From the NCBI GenBank assembly GCA_002151545.1, contig CP021237.1:4340001-4404000 (forward strand): 64,000 nt of DNA, read 5' to 3'. Numbering within the stretch: position 1 is the first letter of the stretch; every line of letters starts with the position of its first letter. Position numbers and translations under genes: made by a program. Source of the stretch: Sphingobacteriaceae bacterium GW460-11-11-14-LB5. GTDB taxonomy: Bacteria; Bacteroidota; Bacteroidia; Sphingobacteriales; Sphingobacteriaceae. The notes under the pieces are model-generated. The model made no database searches and was not told the DNA's origin. It worked only from the letters and a program-made list of their open reading frames with translations. This document shows, one piece after another, positions 42,220 through 50,166 of this stretch.

Positions 42220-42254
42220 AGATTTGAGATCTGAGATTTGAGATTTGAGACCTG
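42220..42254. repeat. Heptad DNA tract upstream of fadA
   Basis: Five 7-mers: AGATTTG, AGATCTG, AGATTTG, AGATTTG, AGACCTG, starting 7 bases before the fadA start. Confidence 0.85.
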
Positions 42255-42289
42255 CCCAAATTCAAACTCAAACCGATTATTGTTTTTTT

Positions 42290-42359
42290 AGATATGAGAT
42301 TTGAGACGCTAGATGTGAGACCAATTACTTTCTCAAATCTAATGTCTCACATCTCCAGT
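42290..42359. repeat. Heptad tract with inverted arms between fadN and fadA
   Basis: AGATATG, AGATTTG, AGACGCT, AGATGTG (42290-42317) are followed by CTCAAAT, CTAATGT, CTCACAT, CTCCAGT (42332-42359). The halves are complementary, so a long imperfect hairpin can form. Confidence 0.8.
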
Positions 42360-42365
42360 GTCAAC

Positions 42366-44771
42366 TTAATTCCTCAACGGTTTTCCCTTTGTAATAATTG
42401 ATTGAATCCGTTCTAACGATTTACGCTCACCAGCAAGTGATAAAAATGCTTCTCTTTCCAGATCCAATAAATATTGTTCGGTTACTTCTGTCGGAGCGGA
42501 TAAATCGCCGCCACACATTACATAACCTAATTTTTCGGAGATTTTTTTATCATGTTCGGAAATGAAATGCCCCGCATACATGCTATTCGCACCTGCATAA
42601 ACAATTCCTAAACCTTGTTTGCCCAGTACCTTAATATCGTTTCGTTGCACGGGTTTGGTATAGCCCGCATCAGCCAGTTCTATTGCTTTCGCTTTGGCAT
42701 CGGCCAATAAACGGTTCCGGTTCATCGAGATCGAGAATTTATCCTTTTGCAGATAACCCAGTTCGTAAGCCTCATAACCCGAAGTCGAAACTTTTGCCAT
42801 TCCAATCGTTAAGAAACGGTCTTTCAATGCATTCTGAACAATCTGATCATCTTTATATTCATCCGATGCACGCAAAGCAAATTCTTTAGTTCCGCCGCCA
42901 CCAGGGATTACGCCAACACCAAACTCAACCAAACCCATATACGTTTCAGCAGAAAGCTGAACGTGATCGGCATGTAAACTAAACTCGCAGCCACCGCCCA
43001 GGGTTAAATTATGCGGGGCAACCACAACCGGAATAGAAGAATAACGGATGCGCATCGAAGTATTCTGGAACATCCTAATCGCCATGTTCAATTCATCCCA
43101 CTCCTGCTCTACCGCCATCATAAAAATCATACCCACATTTGCACCGGCAGAGAAGTTTGCACCATCATTACCGATAACTAAACCGCGGTAATCTTTCTCG
43201 GCCATATCAATCGCTTTGTTGATTCCCGAAATGACATCACCGCCGATGGTATTCATTTTGGTGTGGAATTCTACATTCAAAATGCCATCACCCAGATCGA
43301 TAATCGAAACACCTGAATTTTTCCACAGCGTTTTATTTTCGCGAAGGTTATCTAAAATGATAAACTCATCTGTTCCTGGTAAAGCTTTATAACTTTTAGA
43401 AGGGATATCGTAATATTTTTTAACGCCGTTTTCTACTTTATAAAATGAAGTATTTCCGGCATCGAGCATTTCATGCACCCAGGCCGCAGCTTTATTGCCA
43501 TATTGCTCCATCCCCTCAATGGCTTCTTTTACGCCAACGGCATCCCAAAGTTCGAAGGGACCAAGTTCCCAACCAAAACCTGCACGCATGGCATCGTCAA
43601 TACGGTACAATTCGTCAGAAATTTCAGGAATTCTATCCGATACATATTCGAATAAACCAAAAGAAGAATGGCGGAATAATTCGCCGGCTTTATCTTTTCC
43701 TTTCGCAAAAATCTTCATGCGCTCACGCAGATTTTCAATCGGTTTGGTCATTTCTAAGGTAGCCGATTTTACTTTTTGCTGAGGCTTATATTCCAGGGTT
43801 TTTAAATCCAGTGCAAGGATTTCGGTTTTACCATCGGCAGATTTCGTTTTTTTATAGAAACCTTGCTGGGTTTTATCACCAAGCCATTTGTTCTCTTCCA
43901 TTTTTTGCACATATGCAGGAAGTTTAAACAAATCATGCGCTTTATCATCCGGACAGTTATCGTAAAGCCCTTTCGCCACTTTGATCATGGTATCTAAACC
44001 AACCACATCCGAAGTACGGAAAGTAGCCGATTTTGGTCGGCCCAATGCCGGCCCCGTAAATTTATCAACCTCTTCTACCGTTAAATCTAATTTTTCGACC
44101 AAATGCAAAAGCGCCATAATCGAATAAACACCTACCCGGTTAGCAATAAAAGCCGGAGTATCTTTACATAAAACGGTTGTTTTTCCTAAAAATTTATCAC
44201 CATAATGCATCAGGAAATCAACAATTTCTGGTTGTGTATGTGGCGTTGGAATAATCTCCAATAATTTTAAATAACGCGGTGGATTAAAAAAGTGTGTTCC
44301 ACAGAAATGCGCTTTAAAATCTTCGCTTCTTCCCTCAGCCATTAAATGGATCGGAATACCGGAAGTGTTCGAGGTAATTAATGTACCTGGCTTGCGGAAC
44401 TGTTCTACCTGCTCGAAAACTTTTTTCTTGATATCAAGATTTTCGACTACAACCTCAATTACCCAATCGTAACCGGCAATTTTCGACATGTCATCAGCGA
44501 AATTCCCAGTTTTGATCTTATTTAATGCTTTTTTGGTATAAACTGGCGATGGATTTGTTTTTACAGCCGTTTGCAAGGCTGTATTTACAATCCGGTTTTT
44601 TACAGCCGGGTTATCCAGTGTTAAGCCTTTTGCCTGCTCTTCGGGACTTAGCTCTTTAGGGGCGATATCCAACAACAAAACCTCTACCCCAATATTGGCG
44701 AAGTGGCATGCAATACGGGACCCCATAATACCCGAACCTAAAACTGCAACTTTATTAATGCTTCGTTTCAT
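42366..44771 (-). CDS. fadN: 3-hydroxyacyl-CoA dehydrogenase/enoyl-CoA hydratase (FadN-type)
   Basis: The 801-residue bifunctional enzyme carries out hydration and NAD-dependent oxidation of enoyl-CoA. The dehydrogenase is N-terminal (VAVLGSGIMG at residues 8-17; catalytic region HFFNPPRYLKLLEIIPT; 3-hydroxyacyl-CoA C-domain near 205-300 and again near 380-420), and the crotonase domain C-terminal (about 480-700: ANFSAGANVGMI, LTLGGGCEFSLHAD, EFGVGVIPGGGGTKEF). This domain order is that of Bacillus FadN and is the reverse of E. coli FadB. It follows marR by 77 bases and leads the fad genes. Confidence 0.95.
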   Translation of the reverse strand: MKRSINKVAVLGSGIMGSRIACHFANIGVEVLLLDIAPKELSPEEQAKGLTLDNPAVKNRIVNTALQTAVKTNPSPVYTKKALNKIKTGNFADDMSKIAGYDWVIEVVVENLDIKKKVFEQVEQFRKPGTLITSNTSGIPIHLMAEGRSEDFKAHFCGTHFFNPPRYLKLLEIIPTPHTQPEIVDFLMHYGDKFLGKTTVLCKDTPAFIANRVGVYSIMALLHLVEKLDLTVEEVDKFTGPALGRPKSATFRTSDVVGLDTMIKVAKGLYDNCPDDKAHDLFKLPAYVQKMEENKWLGDKTQQGFYKKTKSADGKTEILALDLKTLEYKPQQKVKSATLEMTKPIENLRERMKIFAKGKDKAGELFRHSSFGLFEYVSDRIPEISDELYRIDDAMRAGFGWELGPFELWDAVGVKEAIEGMEQYGNKAAAWVHEMLDAGNTSFYKVENGVKKYYDIPSKSYKALPGTDEFIILDNLRENKTLWKNSGVSIIDLGDGILNVEFHTKMNTIGGDVISGINKAIDMAEKDYRGLVIGNDGANFSAGANVGMIFMMAVEQEWDELNMAIRMFQNTSMRIRYSSIPVVVAPHNLTLGGGCEFSLHADHVQLSAETYMGLVEFGVGVIPGGGGTKEFALRASDEYKDDQIVQNALKDRFLTIGMAKVSTSGYEAYELGYLQKDKFSISMNRNRLLADAKAKAIELADAGYTKPVQRNDIKVLGKQGLGIVYAGANSMYAGHFISEHDKKISEKLGYVMCGGDLSAPTEVTEQYLLDLEREAFLSLAGERKSLERIQSIITKGKPLRN

Positions 44772-44848
44772 TATCTATTTGCTTTTCATTAGTTTGATAG
44801 CACCATTTTATGTAGCAACCTACCAAACAGATTTGATTATTATATTCG

Positions 44849-45283
44849 TTAATCAACAGTATAGGCTACTGTGATATCATTTAGTTTGATCAACAGATTA
44901 ATAAAAGTCTCCTTCTCCTTTTTAGAGAAATGCTCATCGAGATATTCATTAAATTTTCGAACAACACCTTTGGCCAGTTGTTTTTTCTCTTTACCAAAAT
45001 CGGTCAGAAAAACCTTTACCGAACGTTTATCGCCTGCAGATGTTTCACGATAAATGAGATTGGCCTCTTCCATATTGTTTAACATGCGGGATAAACTAGT
45101 TGCTTTAACCCCAAGCAAGCCAGCTAAATTTGAAACGGCTGTGCCCTCTACGTCGTCTATATTAATAAGCATGTAGCCAATAGCCTGGGTAATCCCAAAG
45201 CTGGATGCCATTTGATTGTACTTATTAAACATATTTTGCCAGGCAAACTTAACGTGGTAATCTATGGTTTGTTGTTGTTTCAT
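44849..45283 (-). CDS. MarR-family transcriptional regulator
   Basis: The 144-residue protein is a MarR winged-helix regulator: ITQAIGYMLINIDDVEGTAVSNLAGLLGVKATSLSRMLNNMEEANLIYRETSAGDKRSVKVFLTDFG spans the HTH and wing (the DxR of SAGDKRS is the wing tip). It is first in the operon with fadN, fadA and fadE, so it probably responds to an acyl-CoA or fatty acid. Candidate operator half-sites CTTGCAT(T)AACAAA bracket its own promoter (45296-45341), which predicts autoregulation. Confidence 0.93.
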   Translation of the reverse strand: MKQQQTIDYHVKFAWQNMFNKYNQMASSFGITQAIGYMLINIDDVEGTAVSNLAGLLGVKATSLSRMLNNMEEANLIYRETSAGDKRSVKVFLTDFGKEKKQLAKGVVRKFNEYLDEHFSKKEKETFINLLIKLNDITVAYTVD

Positions 45284-45295
45284 TTTGTTAATTTA

Positions 45296-45341
45296 TTATG
45301 CTTGCATAACAAAGCTAGCGAATGTATTTTGTTAATGCAAG
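45296..45341 (-). promoter_or_regulatory. marR-fad promoter with inverted operator half-sites
   Basis: The minus strand has TTG (45340-45338), a 20-base spacer and TAGCTTTG (45317-45310), a full Bacteroidota promoter. Half-sites CTTGCATTAACAAA (covering -33) and, inverted, CTTGCATAACAAA (from 45301, covering -7 and +1) bracket it. TTATGC-TT-GCATAA (45296-45309) is also a perfect palindrome. A dimeric repressor bound here would block initiation. Confidence 0.75.
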
Positions 45342-45392
45342 TAGAAAATTGAAAATAATTGTCAAAATTTTCCTATTATAGATGCACACAAA

Positions 45393-46370
45393 ATGAAAAT
45401 GTCTATGATGTTGAAAGCAAAGAGCATCCTCCTCTTCAGCCTGTTTATTTTATGGGCTGTAGTTGGTAAAAGTCAGGTCTCTTATTTCGGTGAAAACCTG
45501 TTAAACAGTGAAAAATTAGCTGCCTTTAAAAAAACAACAACCTTGTTTACTTTACAGTATGCTGATTATGCGGAGCTGGAAAAATTTGATCAGGCCATTA
45601 AAAAAAACTGGACCATTACCCCTTACAAAATTATTAAACCCGAAGAGCTTGCCCGTTATGATACACTTTCCAACTATTCGTTCTTCTATTTTGATGGATA
45701 TGCCGATAAGCTGGATAGTACCACAAATGTAAACGTCGTTTATGCATTAAAGCTGGTTAGCCCATCTAAAAAACCTAAATCAAAGGAAGAAAGTGTACTT
45801 GCAACAGTTACACTTTTTGCTGATCGGGCGACCAATCTTCAAATAGAAATCCAGGACCGCTATACCGGTTCAAAAAGAACCATCAGAAATAGCCTGATAT
45901 CAACCCTTTACAACAAGTCGAATTTCCTCAACTGGTCGCCAGGATTTTTAACCGGTTATTTAAAACAGATTAATGATGGATTGCTCGCAAACGAGAATTG
46001 TAATTTGGATTTTCAGTTTTACAATAAAGTACGTTTACCAGCATTAGCCAAAGAAACGCTTTACCTCCCTGAATATATTAAGCAGGTATTTTCATCCAAA
46101 TTGACCCTTTTGCCAACATCAGGGATAATAGCAGAACCTTATAATTACAAACTCAAATTTGTAACCTACAAGGAGTTAGATAATTTAATATTGGGCAATG
46201 AATTCAACGTTAAGTATTTAATTTACACGCAACGTTCTAACGATAAAATCATCAGTGTTTACGATAGCAAAGATGATAAAATCATTTATCAGCGCTTCTA
46301 TCCTCAATCGCCTAATTTTGAAATGAATGATTTAAGTGAGATTAAAAAAGTAATTACGTCGATAAAATAA
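45393..46370 (+). CDS. Secreted protein of unknown function
   Basis: The 325-residue protein has a signal peptide (LLFSLFILWAVVGKSQ) and no other recognised domain. The mature part mixes helical and beta segments (FKKTTTLFTLQYADYAELEKFDQAIKKNW, YSFFYFDGYADKL, ALKLVSPSKKPKSKEESVLATVTLFAD). It is divergent from marR across the operator region, so it may share control by MarR. A bidirectional terminator separates it from the OmpA-type gene. Confidence 0.65.
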   Translation: MKMSMMLKAKSILLFSLFILWAVVGKSQVSYFGENLLNSEKLAAFKKTTTLFTLQYADYAELEKFDQAIKKNWTITPYKIIKPEELARYDTLSNYSFFYFDGYADKLDSTTNVNVVYALKLVSPSKKPKSKEESVLATVTLFADRATNLQIEIQDRYTGSKRTIRNSLISTLYNKSNFLNWSPGFLTGYLKQINDGLLANENCNLDFQFYNKVRLPALAKETLYLPEYIKQVFSSKLTLLPTSGIIAEPYNYKLKFVTYKELDNLILGNEFNVKYLIYTQRSNDKIISVYDSKDDKIIYQRFYPQSPNFEMNDLSEIKKVITSIK

Positions 46371-46382
46371 AATCTTTAAAAC

Positions 46383-46414
46383 AAAAAAGTCCCGATTTGC
46401 ATCGGGACTTTTTT
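46383..46414. terminator. Bidirectional terminator
   Basis: Fourteen-bp stem AAAAAAGTCCCGAT (46383-46396) with TTGC loop and complement (46401-46414); A- and T-runs on both sides serve the plus-strand secreted protein gene and the minus-strand OmpA gene. Confidence 0.85.
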
Positions 46415-46433
46415 AATGTTAGTTAAAAACAGA

Positions 46434-47756
46434 CTAGTAAAGTGTAAACTCTACACGACGGTTTTGTTGACGACCAGCTGCTGTTTTATTGGTAGCAATT
46501 GGTTGGCCCATGCCATAACCTGTAGCCTCAATACGTGATGCATTTGCACCTTGAGAAACTAAATAAGCTTTTACCGATTCTGCTCTATCTTTTGATAAAC
46601 GCAAGTTTAATTCTTTTGAACCAGTATTATCTGTATGACCAGCTAATTTTAAACTGAAGTTTTTCTGAATCAACAATGCTGCAACTCTGTTTAGTGAAGC
46701 ATAAGATTTAGAACGAATAGTGGCTTTACCTAAATCGAACTCTAAGTTTTTAATCGCTTCATTAACAACTTTACGATCTTCTTCGGTTACGATTACTTTT
46801 TCTACTACTTTTTCAGGAGTTTTTAACGGGCAACCAGCACCATCAACCACAGTACCTGCTGGAGTATCAGGACATTTATCTAATTTATCGGCAACACCAT
46901 CACCATCTGTATCTTTTAAGATGTCGCTCATTTCTGAACGTAGTTTTGCATTTTCAGCTTTTTGAGCATTTAAATCAGATTTTAAACCTTCAGCAGTTTG
47001 TTTTGCTTTTAAAGCTTCATCATAAGTTAAAGCTACCGGATTGTGGAAAGCCAATTGTTTTCCGCTACCTAAAGCAAACTCTAAACCAGCATAAGCGTAG
47101 TTATATTTATCGTTTCCGTTTCTGTAATAACCATCAAGGTTATCACCATCAACAAAGTTGATTGTCCAGCCTAAATCTAAATTCACAGCATCAGAAATTT
47201 TAAATTTAGCACCTAAACCTACCGGAATAATTAATTCGTTGATGTTATCGCCACCATTAAGTGTCGAAGTTCCAGCTGCCGTAGTAATAGTGGGCTTGTA
47301 AGCCGCAATACCCGCACCAGCAGAAGCATAAAGCTGCAAAGTATTCTCTTTTTTAAACATATCGATATTAAACATGTTTACCACAGCATTTAAACTTCCT
47401 GAATAAGATAATTCCGTATCGAAAGCTTTTACCGGTGAGTTGTTTACCAAACCACTTTCATAAGGTTCAGTATTATCGCCTTTTAATTTACCACGAACTC
47501 CATCTAAACGAAGAGAGAAATAAGGTGTAAATTGTTTTTTAATGTATAGGCCATAACCTAAACTTGATTTGTTATTACTGAAATCATTTTTCCCACCCAA
47601 TGGCGATAATGGCGTAAGTACACCAGCGTTTACACCGATAGACCATGTTCTAAATGTTGTTGTCGAAGTTGCAGGGCTTTCCTGAGCTGAAGCAGCTGAT
47701 CCGATGAGTAAACCAGCAAGTGCAACCGGTAGTGATTTAAATAGTTGTAATTTCAT
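46434..47756 (-). CDS. OmpA-family outer-membrane protein
   Basis: The 440-residue protein has a signal peptide (ALAGLLIGSAASA), an N-terminal beta-barrel domain (about 35-235), a short coiled-coil (LKAKQTAEGLKSDLNAQKAENAKLRSEM), a thrombospondin type-3 calcium-type repeat (DTDGDGVADKLDKCPDTPAG near 280-300), and a C-terminal OmpA peptidoglycan-binding domain (LAGHTDNTGSKELNLRLSKDRAESVKAYL...GRQQNRRVEF). It ties the outer membrane to the cell wall. A good promoter lies 55-86 bases upstream. Monocistronic. Confidence 0.95.
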   Translation of the reverse strand: MKLQLFKSLPVALAGLLIGSAASAQESPATSTTTFRTWSIGVNAGVLTPLSPLGGKNDFSNNKSSLGYGLYIKKQFTPYFSLRLDGVRGKLKGDNTEPYESGLVNNSPVKAFDTELSYSGSLNAVVNMFNIDMFKKENTLQLYASAGAGIAAYKPTITTAAGTSTLNGGDNINELIIPVGLGAKFKISDAVNLDLGWTINFVDGDNLDGYYRNGNDKYNYAYAGLEFALGSGKQLAFHNPVALTYDEALKAKQTAEGLKSDLNAQKAENAKLRSEMSDILKDTDGDGVADKLDKCPDTPAGTVVDGAGCPLKTPEKVVEKVIVTEEDRKVVNEAIKNLEFDLGKATIRSKSYASLNRVAALLIQKNFSLKLAGHTDNTGSKELNLRLSKDRAESVKAYLVSQGANASRIEATGYGMGQPIATNKTAAGRQQNRRVEFTLY

Positions 47757-47810
47757 AAATTTTCTATTAACGTTGAATAAGCGTTTGCACTTGTATTACA
47801 ATAGCCATAC

Positions 47811-47842
47811 CAAAAATACAGGCATGTAAAAATACTTATCAA
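47811..47842 (-). promoter_or_regulatory. Candidate promoter of OmpA gene
   Basis: Minus strand TATTTTTG (47818-47811) preceded by TTG at 47842-47840 with a 21-base spacer. It fits TAnnTTTG/TTG within 1-2 bases of the ideal distance. The 5' leader would be about 50 bases. Confidence 0.6.
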
Positions 47843-48040
47843 CTTTTTAACACTTATCACCTGTGCCATAGACCTGGAAGAACTAAAAAGTGCGTTATAA
47901 CATAAGAGCTTCAGGCACTTTTAATTTCCTTAAAGCTTAGACGTCATCTAAAATCAAAATGTTCGCTTTCGAGCTTTAATGTCCTGTTTTCGTGTCGATA
48001 ATTCCCAAATGGCTGTTAAGGGCAATATCCACTTGTTAAA

Positions 48041-49750
48041 CTATTTAATATCGCCGGCAAATTTCCATTGGGTACTGAAATTTTCGGGTAATTGCTGATT
48101 GGTTAATAAGGCCCTTACCATTTCGACCGGCATATTATTTTCATGCAATATGCGATTATGAAACTGGATATTGGTCATTTTCCCACTTTGTACCAGTTCC
48201 TTATGTAATGCCCTAAACTGTAATCCACCTAACATATACCCAATCTGGTATAACGGTCCGTATCCCCCGGTAAATGATCTACGTACCTCGGCTTCTGCAT
48301 TGGCACGCTCAAAACCTACCCGATCTACCAAAAAGTCGATACACTGCTTAGGTGTCCATTTACCCAAATGGTAGTTCATCGAAAAAATAATACGTGCACA
48401 GCGGTGCATGCGCCAAAAAAGCATTCCAATTTTATCTTCCGGAGACTTCGCGAAATTCTGGTCCCACAGCAACATCTCCCAGTACAACGACCATCCTTCC
48501 GTCCAGAAAGGCGTACCAAATACCTTACGATAAGGTTTGTAGCGGCTTTGCATAAAATATTGAAGATTGTGTCCCGGAATAAGTTCATGAAAAACTACGG
48601 CTCTTGAAAAGTGCCGGCTGTTGCCCCGCAGGGTCATCATTTTGGCATCTTCACTCATATCTTCGGTCGGATAGGCAATTAATACCGATTCTCCACCGAG
48701 AAAAAACGGCGCAAACAATTGTTCCTGCGGACTTAACATGCGCATGCGCCAGCCTTCTTTGGCCAGGGTCGGAATAGTGATGAGTTTATTTTTCTCTACA
48801 AAGTTTATGGCTTCATTAGCCAGTTCATAAACCAGTTCGGGTTGTTTTCCCAGTTCAGGATAATCGGTTTTCACTTTTTCCAGTGCTTTCTTCCAATCAT
48901 TACCAAAGCCCATTTGCTGCGAAGCTTTGAGCATTTCGGCGTCACACCAGGCAAATTCCCTCATCGCAATGGCCTCAATCTGCTCAGGCGTATAGGCAAT
49001 CATCTCATCTTTTAGGCTACTCAACAATGCTGTTCTCCCTATCGGATTGCCAATAATGCCACTTCCATCATCTTTGGCATCTGATGGTTTGGCTATTTTA
49101 CCCAATACAGCGGCATAATCCTTTAATACCTCTACTACTTTGGGATAAACTGCTTTGGTGGCTTTGGTAAACTGCGGATCGTAACCATCGTAAAATTTAT
49201 AGGCTTCGGTAAATACGGTTAGGTATTGATTAATGGTTTGCTGTGCCCAGGATGCCTGAACTGGTGTAACGGCCAGGTCTTTGTTTTCTACAGCTTTTGA
49301 AGTTTTCCCGATATCTTCTTTCAGTTGTTCGAATTGCGCTTGTGTGGTTTTACCATCTTGTTGCTGGCCAATCCTTCGTTTTGCCTCAAAATCCAATATT
49401 GCTTTGGCAAAAGGCAAAGTAAAAATATTGCTTTTAAACTCGACATAGTGCTGTTGCAAATTTGCCGAGTCTGATCGGATATCGCGTTTAAGTAAAATAT
49501 AATCTACCCTTTCATTTACACTTAGTTTGTTAAAGGGCAATGCTTTTAGTTGTTTTTGCCAGGCTGTATAAAAGCGCTGCATCCGCGTAAAGTACTCCTC
49601 AGATTGTTTGAGCGTATATTTACGGTTAAGCATGGTCTCGTCTGACTGGTATTGATTAATCAGCGGACTGACCAGACTGGCTTCATTGGTTTGAGCTTGT
49701 AATTGTAGGGAAACTGTTAAAAACAAAAACAGAGCGAATAGTTTAGGCAT
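48041..49750 (-). CDS. Secreted DUF885 peptidase-like protein
   Basis: The 569-residue product (from the signal-peptide methionine at 49750, MPKLFALFLFLTVSLQLQAQ) belongs to DUF885, a family of zinc-metalloprotease-like proteins. The metal site is HELIPGH at residues 388-394, followed about 25 residues later by FWTEGWSLYWE with the third ligand Glu. Helical stretches cover the rest. Catalysis is inferred from motifs. The frame is open further upstream to 49885, but that extension would precede the signal peptide by 45 residues and is unlikely. Probably periplasmic. It is transcribed alone. Confidence 0.88.
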   Translation of the reverse strand: MPKLFALFLFLTVSLQLQAQTNEASLVSPLINQYQSDETMLNRKYTLKQSEEYFTRMQRFYTAWQKQLKALPFNKLSVNERVDYILLKRDIRSDSANLQQHYVEFKSNIFTLPFAKAILDFEAKRRIGQQQDGKTTQAQFEQLKEDIGKTSKAVENKDLAVTPVQASWAQQTINQYLTVFTEAYKFYDGYDPQFTKATKAVYPKVVEVLKDYAAVLGKIAKPSDAKDDGSGIIGNPIGRTALLSSLKDEMIAYTPEQIEAIAMREFAWCDAEMLKASQQMGFGNDWKKALEKVKTDYPELGKQPELVYELANEAINFVEKNKLITIPTLAKEGWRMRMLSPQEQLFAPFFLGGESVLIAYPTEDMSEDAKMMTLRGNSRHFSRAVVFHELIPGHNLQYFMQSRYKPYRKVFGTPFWTEGWSLYWEMLLWDQNFAKSPEDKIGMLFWRMHRCARIIFSMNYHLGKWTPKQCIDFLVDRVGFERANAEAEVRRSFTGGYGPLYQIGYMLGGLQFRALHKELVQSGKMTNIQFHNRILHENNMPVEMVRALLTNQQLPENFSTQWKFAGDIK

Positions 49751-50166
49751 GGCGATTGGTGCAATTTTGATTAGCTGACGCAATATAAGTAAAACGAGAT
49801 TATTCGCTGTAAGGTGAGCGTGTAACTTATTCGTTTGTTGTGTCCCCACCAACAGGCTTTCACAGTCTGCTGGCGAAAGTGCCAATGCGCGTTATCATTA
49901 CCTATTCATTATTTTTTTGAAGCGCAGTGTCTGTGCTAAAATTCAGGTCAGTCCAGCTTTTCGCTGTATCTTTTTTGCCTTTGGCAGGCAAAAAAGGATG
50001 TCGCTTCAATCTGGGCTAGTTTACTTAAGCCTTTAGCAGAAAGCGGGACTAACCATCAAATGAAATATGGTCTTTGCTTTTCAAGAAGCCGCGATATCGT
50101 TATAAGCCAAATCGGGAACTGCTACAATGTTCGGCAATTTGTTAACTGGATGCCCACAACTGAAAT
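49751..50166. other. Gene-free spacer with intergenic repeat
   Basis: This 416-base spacer includes a block at about 49925-50052 with ends CAGTCCAGCTTTTCGCT and AGCAGAAAGCGGGACTAAC, which are near complements, and an internal hairpin TTTTTTGCC/GGCAAAAAA (about 49971-49997). It is probably a copy of the same dispersed intergenic repeat family as the blocks near 640 and 24765. No gene was found. Confidence 0.5.

Noticed and set aside
38560..42359. A CRISPR array
   Set aside because: The repeats are 7 nt long, degenerate and without regular unique spacers; no cas genes are in the window.
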